Of a stretch of DNA of 64,000 nt, positions 12,005 to 24,100 are shown piece after piece. Numbering within the stretch: position 1 is the first letter of the stretch; each line of letters starts with the position of its first letter. Origin of the DNA: Dermacentor variabilis (lineage: Eukaryota; Arthropoda; Arachnida; Ixodida; Ixodidae); the NCBI RefSeq assembly GCF_050947875.1, contig NC_134569.1, positions 208,823,627-208,887,626 of the forward strand, in the 5' to 3' direction. A program made the position numbers and the translations under genes. The notes beneath the pieces were generated by a model that saw only the letters and a list, made by a program, of their open reading frames with translations, was not told the DNA's origin and ran no database searches.

Positions 12005-12590
12005 CTGGCTGCTGGCTTTTTCCAAAAAAGTGCTTTGCCAGTGCCACCCTTACAGCTTGGCCATTGCTAGCACATGATTCTGAAATGTGAGAAGGCTGTT
12101 CACGGATGACATCCCACATAGCTACCTATTGCTCCCATTGCTGCTTTACTCGTTCTTGAAATTCCTCACATGCATTGCGTAAAACACAGCATGCCCTAAT
12201 AACTAATCTGGCAGTGTCGAGATTGCACTGAATGCGCTTCATAACAAGCGAAATCTGGCTTTCATTCGGCCAATAGCATTTTCCACTGCTCTTTTCGATT
12301 TCGACAAGTTGTAATTATTGCATATTCAGGTGTGTTGGGTAATGCATTTGCGTATGGATGTTGAAGATTACATGTCAGTGAAAACGCCTGATCGCATAAA
12401 ATCATAGAAGGTACATGGACACCTTCAATGACAGCTGTTGGTTGTTGAAATAAATCACTTTCAATGAACTTCCGATGTGTCGACCTGCCATAAACAAATG
12501 CATCATGGTATCTCCAAGGAGAGCCGACACTTGTGTAGCAGAATCGGTAACGGTGGTTGACCACTACCAGCAGGATCATACTGTAGCTGC
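12005..12590 (-). pseudogene. Harbinger/PIF (HARBI1-like) transposase, C-terminal part
   Basis: On the minus strand a likely acceptor (CTGCCTGCAG, near 12582-12591) opens a frame with the DDE_4 nuclease pattern: VVVNHRYRF, then SPWRYHDAFVYGRS with the second catalytic Asp, ILCDQAF where GDSAYP-type sequence is usual, and NTPEYA. The frame shifts near 12280 and recovers the typical tail (NLDTARLVIRACCVLRNACEEF), with an in-frame stop afterwards and ALAKHFF at the end. The N-terminal exon carrying the first Asp is missing on this side. Gypsy copy 2 begins at 12657, inside what would be the upstream intron, so the missing exon may lie beyond 60947 or be lost. Confidence 0.8.
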
Positions 12591-12656
12591 AGGCAGAACG
12601 AAATGAGTGTTCAGACAGCGATCAAAGGGTAATAAATTTCAATCATTTGACAATAT

Positions 12657-12945
12657 TGCCACGTGCGTTTATTTCGGCTTATAGATACAGGCGTCGCTGT
12701 GACGCAAGCGGCGTCGCTTGACTCGTTTCAATCATGGACGCGAAACGTATAAATACGGCACCACCGCCTGCGCTGGCTGTCCGACGAACGCTCCAGACGC
12801 GCTTGCTGCTTTCGCCGTCACCGCGTTATTCGCTTGATTAAGGGCACAAGTTCGCCCATTAAACTCTCTTTTTAAGTCTACCGCCGACGCACTGTCCCTT
12901 TCTGTCTGCCTGCGTGCCAGGTAGCTCACCGTCACCTACGTGACA
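12657..12945 (+). repeat. 5' LTR of gypsy copy 2
   Basis: 289 bp, TGCCACGTGCG...TACGTGACA. The first about 190 bp match the 3' LTR at 60755-60946. A segment of about 80 bp near the end (TTTTAAGTCTACCGCC...) is absent from the 3' LTR. It is followed at once by TTTTGGTGGAGGTG, the candidate primer-binding region. Confidence 0.9.
12748..12755 (+). promoter_or_regulatory. LTR TATA box (TATAAATA)
   Basis: TATAAATA lies about 90 bp into the 5' LTR, after GACGCGAAACG. The 3' LTR has TATAGATA at the same place. Position inside an LTR makes a promoter role likely. Confidence 0.6.
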
Positions 12946-13126
12946 TTTTGGTGGAGGTGCTTATGCTTGGGACACCCTTCAAAGCAGTGACACCAGCCTA
13001 AGTGCATATGGCGCTGGCGACGCGGAAGACAGCTCCAGAGAAGACAAGAAGGAAGAAACACCGAGCAGCCGCCGACTAAAAGGACTGCCGGCTGAATCGG
13101 GACCACTACTTGCCCCTGGTCGCCGT

Positions 13127-14313
13127 GTGAACCACCGCTCGACGTCACCAATGCAAGCTGCCACCACACCTGCGCCGCTCGTCGTCCAGCAGCCGCGAGT
13201 ACCTCCGCTTTTTAGCGGCTCCACTTGCCAAGATGTACAAGATTGGCTGGAACGTTACGAACGAGTTGCAACCTTCAACAAGTGGTCTGACGAAGACAAA
13301 CTTCGGAACGTCTTCTTCTCTCTCGAAGACTCTGCTAGAACGTGGTACGAGAAGCAGGAGTTGTCCCTGACAACGTGGGAGGCTTTCAAGAGGCACTTAT
13401 CTGCAACATTCGCAAGTATTCTGCGCAAAGAAAGAGCTGAGGCCTTGCTTCAAACTCGCCAGCAGCATCCAAACGAGTCCGTAACCGTCTTTGCGGAAAA
13501 AATGCAAAAGCTCTTCCGCCACGCGGACGCCAACATGACTGAAGACAAGAAGCTTCAGTACCTTATGAGGGCCATCAAGGAGCAACTTTCCGTCGCTCTC
13601 ATTCACAACCCGCCGAGGACCGTCGCCGAATGGATTAGCGAAGCGGCACTATCGAGAAAACGCTCAAGCTTCGCGCAAAGCAGTATTGCAACTTACGCGC
13701 TCCTTCGTCAGACTGCGACGACTCCCGAAGTGCCTCCGCAGTGGCCCTTCCAGATACCATCCGTGCTATTGTGCGCGACGAGCTGCGCAAGTTGCTACCG
13801 GGTGCGCAACCACAAATATCCTCGCTCGCCCGCGTCGTAAGGGACGAGGTACAGCAAGCGCTGGGCACACTCGATCCTGCCGAAACGGCACCAACCCTAT
13901 CGCCACCTTGCCAGGAGCCACGCGTTTCAACTTACGCCGCCGCTCTGCAAAGTCAAGCGAGGCCAACCAGCTGGCGACGGGAAACGTACACGCCACCTCA
14001 ACACAGCCTTGCCTACCCGCCACCGCCGCGCCCGCAGCAGGCCGTCCGCTTAAACAGGTTCCGGCAGCCCACCACGAGGAAGACTGACATCTGGAGAACC
14101 CCAGATCGACGACCACTTTGTGTTCACTGTGGTGAAGTCGGCCACCTCCTACGAGAGTTCCCCTACCGTCAGATGGGCCTCCGCGGGTACAACATAGACG
14201 CCTCACGACCCCTTCCTGGTCAACGGCCTCGAGAAATTGAAGCCCATCTTCGAGCGACCGAAGATGCCGCCCCACGTCGCTTCAGGTCCCCGTCACCCTA
14301 CCCACGCCGGTAG
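13127..14313 (+). pseudogene. gag: gag of gypsy copy 2 (one frameshift)
   Basis: The capsid region starts at 13127 (MNHRSTSPMQ; a further-upstream start is possible). It shows PRVPPLFSGSTCQDVQDWLE, the typical opening of chelicerate gypsy Gag, then WYEKQELSLTTWEAFKRHL and an LLQTRQQHPNESVTVFAEKM block. A frameshift near 13740 moves the reading to a second frame that runs to 14313. That frame has a zinc knuckle, CVHCGEVGHLLREF, in which the final Cys is Phe. A Pro- and Arg-rich tail follows. Gag forms the particle and binds RNA. The shift and the lost zinc ligand suggest it no longer works. Confidence 0.85.
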
Positions 14314-14475
14314 TCTTCGCGGTACCAAGGGTACGCGAGGGACAGGTCACCGAGCCATCGTAGGGGAAACTAAAGCCAGCGACGTCGGGAGGTCACGCCG
14401 CCATCGAGCGAAGACCGAAAAAACCCTCGTACAACCACGACGCATTCCGCCGCCTCGACGCATTCCGACGCTTCG

Positions 14476-17398
14476 TTGCATTCAGACAACACGACGCGAA
14501 CCGACGCAGCGACGACACAAAACACGAAGCCGCGACCCGACACCACAAATTCGATGGCGCGGCTGAAGGCCACAACAGCACCTTGTCACAAGGCGTTCAC
14601 CCGACGCAGCCGCGACCGTGCGAAGCGACAGACCGCACAGTCGGTGACCGACCGACATCGAACCCGAACACCAAGTGGCGATTTACAAGTTACCCTAGAT
14701 GGACATCCAGTGGTTGCACTCATCGACACCGGGGCCGATTACTCCGTCGTTGGTGGACGATTTTTGTCACAACTCAAGAAAGTCAAAACCGCATGGGAAG
14801 GTCCTCAGATACGCACAGCAGGAGGCCACCTCATAACCCCGACGGGACAATGCACTGCGCGAGTGGCTGTTCACGGTCACACCTACCCTGTGAACTTCAT
14901 CATCTTACAACACTGCTCTCGCGACGTAATCGTCGTGATGGACTTCCTGAACGAAAACGGTGCGGTGATCGACCTGCAGACGAAAACCATAACACTGCCG
15001 ATAAAACGGTCAGAAAGAATGCAAAGCAATCATTATCATCGCGCCGCGTTCACCTTCCTCGACGATCAAGTGAGCCTCCCGCCAAATGCTAGCGTCATGG
15101 CACTCGTCGAAGCAGATGCGTTCTCAAGCGGCGATGCGATTGCCGAAGCGAACTTGCAGCTGCTTCTGGGTCGCCAAATTTGCGTCGCACGCGGTGTTGT
15201 CCAGCTGCGTGAAGGCAGAACGGCTGTGCTAATAACCAGTTTCGGCACGGAACACAAGCACCTCAACAAGGGTACGGCGGTCGCTTTGTTGGAAGAGTTC
15301 GCCGAAATAAGCGACGCATTAGCGCTCTCCGAGTCGTCCCATGAGGCGTCGTCTACGGTGACTGATGCGGTGAACTTCGACATTAACCCCGCCCTGCCTC
15401 AACAAAAGCAAGAAAAGCTACGTCGCCTTCTTCTGCGATATTCCGAATGTTTTTCAATGTCGTCGAGGATCCGGCAAACGCACATAGCGAAGCATCGCTT
15501 TATAACCGACGAATCGGCTCGTCCCGTCCGCCGAAGTCCCTACCGCGTTTCAGCGCGAGAACGTGAAACAATGAAGACACAAGTTGAAGAAGTGCTTCGC
15601 GACGACGTCATTCAGCCGTCCAAGAGCCCGTGGTATTTTCCCATGGTGCTTGTAAAGAAGAAATACACTACCCTACGATTTTGCGTCATTATAGGCGTCT
15701 CAACAGTGTCACGAAAAAAGACGTCTACCCGCTTCCGAGAATCGACACGTTAGATCTACTGTGCGGTGCCAAGTATTTTTCGTCGACGGACCTCCGGAGC
15801 GGCTACTGGCAGATTGAGATCGATGAGAGAGACCGTGCGAAAACTGCCTTCATCATGCCGGACGGTTTCTACGAATTTAAAGTCATGCCATTCGGACTAT
15901 GCTCAGCGCCGGCGACATTTCAGCGTGTCATGGACACCGTGTTGTTTGGGCTGAAATGGCAGATATGCCTCGTATATCTCGACGACGTAGTCGTTTTCGC
16001 ATCCACCTTCGACGAGCACATTAACAGGTTGGAGACCGTGCTAGAGGCAATTAGGGCGTCGGGACTCACTCTGAAACCAGAGAAATGTCGTTTCGCCTAC
16101 GAAGAGCTCCTGTTCCTCGGCCACGAAGTTAATCGCGAAGGCGTGCGTCCTGACCGCAAAAAGACGGCAGCCATCGAGTTTCCCGATACCGAGTGAAAAG
16201 AAAGCTGTCCGTAGATTTTAGGGGCTCTGAGCGTATTACAGGCGTTTTGTCCGAGATTTCTCTCGAATCGCAGAGCCTCTCACTCGCCTTACGAAAGCCG
16301 ACGCGCTGTTCACATGGAAGAAGCCCCAAGAAGACGCTTTTCGCGAACTTCAAGGACGCTTGCAATCGCCGCCAGCATCTGTGCCGCCAGTACTCGGCCA
16401 TTTCGACGAGAGCGCTGACACCGAGATCCACACGAATGCAAGCGGCATAGGACTCGGTGCTGTGTTGATTCAAAAGAAGAACGGCCTGGAGCGAGCCATC
16501 GCTTGCGTGAGCAGATCCCTGTCGAAAGCCGAATTGAACTATTCGACGACTGAAAAGGAATGCCTCGCTGTCGTTTGGGCGGCCACAAAATTTCGGCCGT
16601 ATATTTACGGGAAGCACTTCAAGGTCGTCATTGACCACCACGCTCTCTGCTGGCTCGCTAACCTGAAAGACCGGTCAGGTCGCCTCGCTCGTTGGAGGCT
16701 GCCACTACAGGAGTTCGACGTCACCGTCGTGTATAAGTCAGGCCGAAAGCACACAGACGCCGACTGCCTTTCGAGAGCCCCTCTTGAATCCGCCCCGCCC
16801 TGCGACGATGACGACTATGCCTTCCTTGGGCCCATAAGCTCTAACACCTTTGCACAAGATCAACGTGCCGATCGTGATCTACGCTGTGTCATTCAATATA
16901 TCGAAGGGAAGACCGATTCAGTGCCAGAGGCATTCAGACGCGCGCTTTCATCGCTGTGCCTGCGCGACAACGTGCTTGTGGAAAAAAACTTCACGCCGTA
17001 CAAAGCGGCATATCTACTCGTCGTGCCAGTCAAGCTAAGGCAAGAGATTTTAGAAGCGTCTCACGATGAGCCGACAGCAGGGCATCTGGGATTCACTGGA
17101 ACTCTCAGAAGAATTCAAGTACTACTGGCCTTGCCTGGACGCAGATGTCGCACGCTACGTGAAAAACCTGCCCAGATTGCCAACGTCGGAAAACACCGGC
17201 TACAAGGCCAGCCGGCCTTCTGCAACCAATCAAGCCACCATGGAAACCATTCCAGCAGACAGGCATGGATCTGCTTGGCCTCTTCCCGGCGTCTACTTGC
17301 AGGAACAGGTGGATAGCGTTGGCAACGGATTATCTGAAGCGCTATGTCGAGACAACCGCGTTAGCATTGTGAAATGCAATCGAGGTCGCCATATTCTT
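14476..17398 (+). pseudogene. pol: pol of gypsy copy 2, 5' part (protease, RT, RNase H, start of integrase)
   Basis: The protease signature IDTGADYSVVGG is near 14730. The RT follows (RSGYWQIEIDERDRAKTAF, MPFGLCSAPATFQR), with an intact YLDD catalytic box near 15977. Single-base shifts break the frame near 15690 and 16190. In RNase H the first catalytic Asp reads Asn (HTNASGIGLGAV where TDASG is usual); the EKECLAVVWA and DHHALCWL blocks remain. The integrase zinc module (AGHLGFTG) and first catalytic Asp (GMDLLG, near 17265) are present, with degeneration between. Sequence identity to pol ends abruptly at 17398, where the CACTA-like transposon starts; the next bases of this gene are at 29704. 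Confidence 0.88.
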
Positions 17399-17425
17399 CC
17401 CAGACAACGCAAAGACATCCTGAGG
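17399..17425 (+). repeat. Left terminal inverted repeat of the CACTA-like element
   Basis: CCCAGACAACGCAAAGACAT... matches the reverse complement of 29677-29703 (CCCAGACAACACAAAACATC...) with few differences. The match continues weakly into subterminal CATCCTGAGG motifs. Confidence 0.85.
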
Positions 17426-17525
17426 TTGTCCGCAGGATGTGGAATCGCGGATATTTGAACATCCTCAGGCCATCATAAAATGTCCTCAACTGATCCTACT
17501 TGGATCCATTTGTCCGTCCAAAGAA

Positions 17526-17889
17526 CATACTGTGAACATTCTTTGGACATAATGCCAGGATCATCTCTGGACCATTTCAGTACCTTTCCAGGACGTGCCT
17601 ATGCACATTTAAATAAGCCGTGAATGTGATTACGTACTGGTGCTGTACAATGGCATTACATGTGTAAATGTCACTGCTGACCCAAATCCATTTCTTTCTC
17701 CAAATCGCATACTGTGAACATTCTTTTGACATTCTGCCAGGACCATCTCTGGACCACTAAGGCATGTTTCCAAGACGTGCTCACGTCCACTTCTAAAGAA
17801 TCCATAAATGTGATTATATGGTGGTGTTGTACCATGGAATCATTCGTGTAAATATCACTGCTGACCTACTCTTTAAATACCTCATGTAC
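17526..17889. repeat. Two-copy tandem repeat, period 182 bp, at the left end of the CACTA-like element
   Basis: CATACTGTGAACATTCTTT begins at 17526 and recurs at 17708. Similarity runs through the whole unit (CCAGGA.CATCTCTGGACCA, later GTGTAAAT.TCACTGCTGACC). It may multiply subterminal binding sites. Confidence 0.8.
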
Positions 17890-18134
17890 ACATCACAACG
17901 CAATGCGTAACATACTTCTTTCGCAAAAAGAAAGGCTCGCAAAAGCTTAAGTATAATATTTATTATAAAAAACATGAATACATAAGGCATCACTCTTAAT
18001 GCGCAAAAAAATTGCCTGCCTGCTACAGCAATGCAAAAATGAGTAATAAACTGTAACTGACTAAAGATGACTAGAAAATGAGGAATTAAAATACAATCCT
18101 TAAATATTAAAAAACGGAAAAGGAAAAATGAGTA

Positions 18135-21100
18135 TTATAATGAGGAAATTATTATTAAAACAGCAAGATGTGGTAAAAAGGTCCTCCATGCTGTGGTTGA
18201 AACATGCTGCACTTCAGTGAGGCCTGCGTTGTCACTCCAGCAGCTCTAGAAAAGACACACAATGAATCACAGATTCAGCGTCTCTGACTTGCTTGTACAA
18301 GAGAAACAAGGGAAGCAAGTGAAAAGACATGCCAGTAACTTTACTTGGCAATTCAAGGTGTACTCTTCAATTAAAAGGGAGCTTTCAGAAATTAACTCTC
18401 AATGAGGAGGAAGTAAAGGCATATACCTTCGTGAGAGAAGGTAAGGCGTGGAGATACAAAACACAAGAGAACCAGACAACACAAGTGCCGTTTGAGTTTT
18501 CTGGTTCTCTTCTTGTGTGTTCGTGTCTATGCCTTACCTTCTGTCACAACGAACCCCTACCAAACTAGTTCAACTTTCTGTAGTTCTAAACATATACCAT
18601 ACTTATTCGATTATAAGGTGAGGGCGCAGTTGGGGCACCCAAGAAAAAAAACTAGTATGAACAATAAGGTGACATGCAGTAGCCGACGAATTATTGAGAC
18701 CCGTCGGCATTCGCTAGAAATACCAAAAAGCACAGCGCCTTATCTTACTCCTGAGGTGTCGATGGTGAAAGTTAGCAGAATAAACTGAATGACCAGTTGG
18801 GATTATATGCAGATGTTGCCTTAAGGTGTGGTATCCTAGCAGTGTGGCGCGTGCTGCCACAGAAGCCACATTTCAAGGAGAAATTCACGCAAACCCACAC
18901 TTCATCTTTATTATTAAATTTTATTTTCAAATACTAAGTATGGAATGTACGCACAGAATACCATACTGGCTCACCTGCCAAAGCTTATTAGTTGCTACAC
19001 AACTCCCTGATGTCTAAAATTAGGATCACCAGAGATGTGGCACCGCTACCGCCATATTGAATAAGTCACTTAATCTATCAGCGTCGCATATAAGGTACGG
19101 GGTAACTTCTAGGCTGAGGATTTCAAAAAAAAATGCCCCGTCTTCTCCTCGAATAAGTACGACAAGTGGACACTTCATGCAAACAGAAGAGTACCAGCAT
19201 AAAAAAACCTGTAGCCTGTATGCTTATTCCACTAAATAATGTTAAACTGCCCAACATAATCATGTTTCAGATTGTATTTTTAAGCACTTATCAGATCAGC
19301 TGCAGGAAAAGCTTTGAATTATATTTAATAGCAAAATGTTATTAGGTGAAAAGCTAAATTTAATAATTACGAGAACCTATCAGAAGAAATACTCACCCGT
19401 GACTTTTTCAGACTGTTATTCTTTCTAAGCTTCTCCCCAGCGTGTCTGAGCCACGTTTTTACAACGTCCTCAACTTCACTTCTTTTTACACTTTCAAATG
19501 TGGACTTCACACTTTCTGCAACAATAAGGAGATGCTCTGTAGTTATCTTGACAGTCAGTCATGGCATAAAAGAGAGCAGGGTCGTAACAGAAAGGGTAAC
19601 AAAAGATGAGTGGCTTGCAGTTTAGTTTACACAATTTAATGCTGTATATTAGCTGTGAATAAAAATATTCCAGAATATACATTTAATTCAGTTATGTTAC
19701 TTATCTGGCCATGATGGGAGGCAAAGGTTTATGAGCAAGCCAGTGATGAACTATTTTATATAGCAAGAGCAAATAGTGTCGGCTTAATAGTGGAGTAAGA
19801 TTCAAACTTCAGAACTTGCATGTTTCAGACATGTGGCTAGAAACCACACATGGCCTTTGAAGGTGATGTGTGCACCCAGTGTAGCCCTCGTGATTGTATT
19901 ATCAGCCAACAGGTAGCACTTGTTCAATTTATATTACGCATGATGCACCTATGTGGTTCTTCACAAAAATTGGCTCAATCGTACACATGCTCTCTTTAAT
20001 GTGAGCTTATTTGGTATTCAGGCAATGTGCACACGCAGTTCTTGTCGAGAAAAAATTAAAAAAATGATTATAAGTCAATAGCAGAAGTACTCCTTAAAGG
20101 TGTAAGGCGTTGAAGGGCCTTAGAAAACTATCCTGGTGCACCACAGCAACCTGCTGAAAGCTACATTATGTCTGTAGTTTAACGCTAGAAGTCCATTTCC
20201 CTGCAGGGTGAAGGGGAAGAAACTTGCCAAAGGCAGAAACAGGATACTGAAGTGTACTTACTATATATCAAGTCGCAGGTTGTCAACGACAAGAACTTCT
20301 TTCCTTTTTGTCCGAGCCAACTATATTGAACAGCCACTTCCTGGGTCATCAGGGCTTCGAGAATGTGACGCGTAGACAAACTAACATTTATTCCTCCTAA
20401 GGCAGCGAGTTCCCGTACCTGGAATTTACAAGGTTTTATACCATTAAAGGAATACCAACAGTTCAAAGAACACTAAGCAATTATTTATAGCAGGTGAATT
20501 TTCAAGACACCTACTGAGTGAAAGCGAGTTTCAGGCTGCAGTCCAAGGTTCAATAAAACATGATTGCAGATTTTAAAGCATAAAGAATCCTAAACAAGAT
20601 TTATACCAAACATGCTACAAGTTTCTAGCATGGCACTATGTTTTCATCGGTGTTTTATACCTCAGAGGTCAGCGCTTAGTATCTCACGAAAAAGTTCAAT
20701 GCAATTCCAAATGACAGGCAAAGTAGTAGTCTTGTTTTATTTCATTTATGCACTTAAGCACTGCAATGGCACTGCAAAAACCTTTAACATCATTGCTATA
20801 CCCTCTTCAGTCCGACTGTCCACACCCATGGACCACTTTCATTCTTCTTATAAATAAACCGGAAGTGATAGGCTAATATATTTGGTGTAATGGAAAACCG
20901 AGTGCAGGTGGCAGCATATGTCAAGCGTGTAATTCTTTTGTCGCAACCAGCTTTTCAGAAGATTGAAACTTTGTACATTATGTACTGCTGTACCATCAAT
21001 GACAAAAATTATGAATGTGCAGTACATTTTAAATGCCACTAGATATGTAGTCATTCAAATACATAGTGGCATGTAGAAGCTTTCTAGTGGTAATGCTGCA

Positions 21101-24100
21101 AGAAAACTGTAGAAATGGGTTCATTGTCCACGCACACGAGTTGCTGATATGAGTAATTGCTCACACCATCTGTTCAAGGAAATAGCCATTTTCAGGTTTG
21201 CAAGAGACCAGTTGACATAAATACTGACTTCGAAAGGCACTGTGCTATGTTGGATCTGAGGAATATACAAGTACACTGTTCACAACATTAGTCCTTTAAG
21301 ATATGGCTATTATACATTACATTTAGTTTTTTAAGTGCAAGAAGCTAGGTACATTTCACGCTTGTATATTTTCATTATTTATTCCCCGTGATGTTATGTA
21401 ATATGTAACCCTCTATGTAATGCCTGTAAAAGGGCCTTTAGGGTACATGAAGAAAAAAAACACGTTTTTCTACCTGGAATTAAGAACTGCAGCGCACATA
21501 AAACCTTCTACATATACAAGCAAGGATACTTGCTTATTTCAAACACAGAAACCTGGAAAAGTTTACCGTGAGATATGTCAGTCAACCTCACGCTTATCAA
21601 ATTCTTGTATAACGATACTCCACTAAAAACACTTACCAACTTTGACTTCATTGCAGCACTTTCTGAAAGGCCTTGATCAAACAGTTCGAACTCCGTGATG
21701 TCACAAAATGGCTTTTCTAACAAATCTGCTTCAGGCTGCAGTTGTTGGTCAGAAAGCTTTGCTTTCATTACGTCTAGTTGGCTTCCCAGGTGCTCGCCTC
21801 TCAAGATTACCGTTTGTAGAAGCCTGATGGCCTGCTTAATGCCTGAAATTCACGAAGAAAATGTGTGAGGACACTCTGGCTCATCAGTTAATATTCATGC
21901 AGTTGCCAAGTTTCATTTGGTTTGTTTAGTGTGATGCAGTCCTTCATTGATAAACAAATAACTAGCTCGTAGCCAACTGTCAAAATCAGTTGACTGGTGT
22001 GGAACTTCAGCACAGTATAGTCACACATCCTTCATTCTTGCCAAGCCCACAAGAGTGGTTGTTTTGCTATTAAAAGAGCATCAATAAAAAATTAGAATTT
22101 AATAAGCTTATTTAGTGCCCCTTTGCTATATTTAGTTCATTGGTTTGGCTCTGGGAACCCAAAAACATTGCTCTGCCAACCATTCTGTCCAGATTTAGTC
22201 AAAACCCGCACAGTGGTGGCACTACATCTATAAGCTATGCGAAGAACAGTGTCAAAAGGTAGCACAGGCAAGTTTTTTCATAGGGAAATCCGATTAAATT
22301 TGCCAAACCATTTTCCTTACTGAAATGCAGCAAATATTTCTATCAGGAATTGCCGTGCTACCAATTATAATGGCAACATGTGTAAAAAGACGTGGTATTG
22401 TATTGTTAAAGTGGCAGTGCCAATCATGTTTCGTGTTAACATCATGAAAAATGAGGAAAGGCTCTAATGCTACATCGGTGTCACACGGCCACTTTTTATT
22501 ATGACTTGAGCCCGATCCTGATAGAAATTCTCAACCACAATTGACTCCCTCCCGCAATATTGCAGGAAGGAGCCAATCACATGAGCCAATCACAACCAAG
22601 AAATTCGGTAATGATGGAAAGTGTGCTGTGCAACACTACCATTATTGAACACAATGCAGTCCAAAACATTTCTTATTATTGCAAGTAAACCAAAAGGGAG
22701 CAAACTTCCTGCTTGGGCATCTGGTCTACATTGCGACTTTATCGCATCAAACGAAAATATGTTGACGTTCATACACTAGTCAATAAGCAGCAGTCAACAA
22801 GTGTACGGAGTACACAAATGGTGCTCTAGGCCATAGTAACATTAATCCGAGCCCCAAAGAGCAACTGGCTCCCTTAAGAGGAAGCTTAGCTCGAAGGCTC
22901 CTATCTAAATACCTGGGAAAGGAGAAATCTATTTTCTCGGAAACCCCTGCACCAAATTTGATGAGGTATGTTACATCGAAAAGAAAAAGGATCTAGTGAC
23001 TGTTGCGAATTTTTATTTGTCGTCAATTTGTTAAATAAAAATTAGCAAAAATCGCAAATTCTCAGAAATGAAACTATGATGTTTTTTGTAACTCAGCAAT
23101 AAAAAATGATATCACAGTTCTGTTTACTGAACCTAATAGTCCATCTAAAGTGGACAAAATTTCTAAGCAACAAATTCATATATTTACACATGGAAAGCAA
23201 TGATGAACATCTAGAAAAATAATCTATTGATGTAGCTCAAGTTTCCTTAAAGGTTGTGCAGGGCCTTCCTAGAGCATCTAGTCCGTGGTTTGCATCACTG
23301 TCTTGCTTACAATTGCTCCGTTGACTCTGAATGCATGACTCTAGACAACTTGGAAGATTACTCAATCCTCTAACACATGAAACCTCTGGCTTAATATGAA
23401 TTCTTAAATGCTTACCATCATCTGAAATAGGTGCAACAGACTGACTTGAATGCCACTTCTCATTGTTGCACTGTGTATTTCTCATTTGGCTTGCTTCTTC
23501 GCATGACAAAAAAAGAAAAATACATAATCATGTTCACCAGCAGGCCTTTAAGGTGTGTTATTGCTGAGTAGTGCTTGTGAAAGGAAGCCAGTTCTGTTAC
23601 AAGACAACGTTTAGAAGTTAAGCTTTGCACATTTTGGCTACAACTTCAAGAGGTTCTGTAAGAAAGGAAACAGACAATGCTAGATTACATACTTTTCATC
23701 AAAGAGTGACCTGTGAACGATCTTTTAATGCCTGATGATTCTTGCTTTGCATCTTGTTCACCTCTAGACTCATCCTCACCCTCAGATTCTGAAGTCTCGC
23801 TAGCACACATTTGTGCACATTGCACTGCGCCTTGATCACCTAAAGAAATTAGAGGAAACACACCGACTCATGTGAATGACTGACAAGCATCAAATAATGT
23901 AGCAAGCAAATCATAAGGAAAATCAGTAAAGATATACACAAAGTACAAGAGCTTGTGCCTAAGACTAAAAAAAATGTAACTGGGGTTTTGCATGCCACAT
24001 CTGTGACGTGGTTTTGGAGCACACCGTAGCGAGGGATTCCAAGTTAATGTTGACAACATGGTGCTCTTATGATGCACCAGAAAGCCACCGAAGCCAGGGT

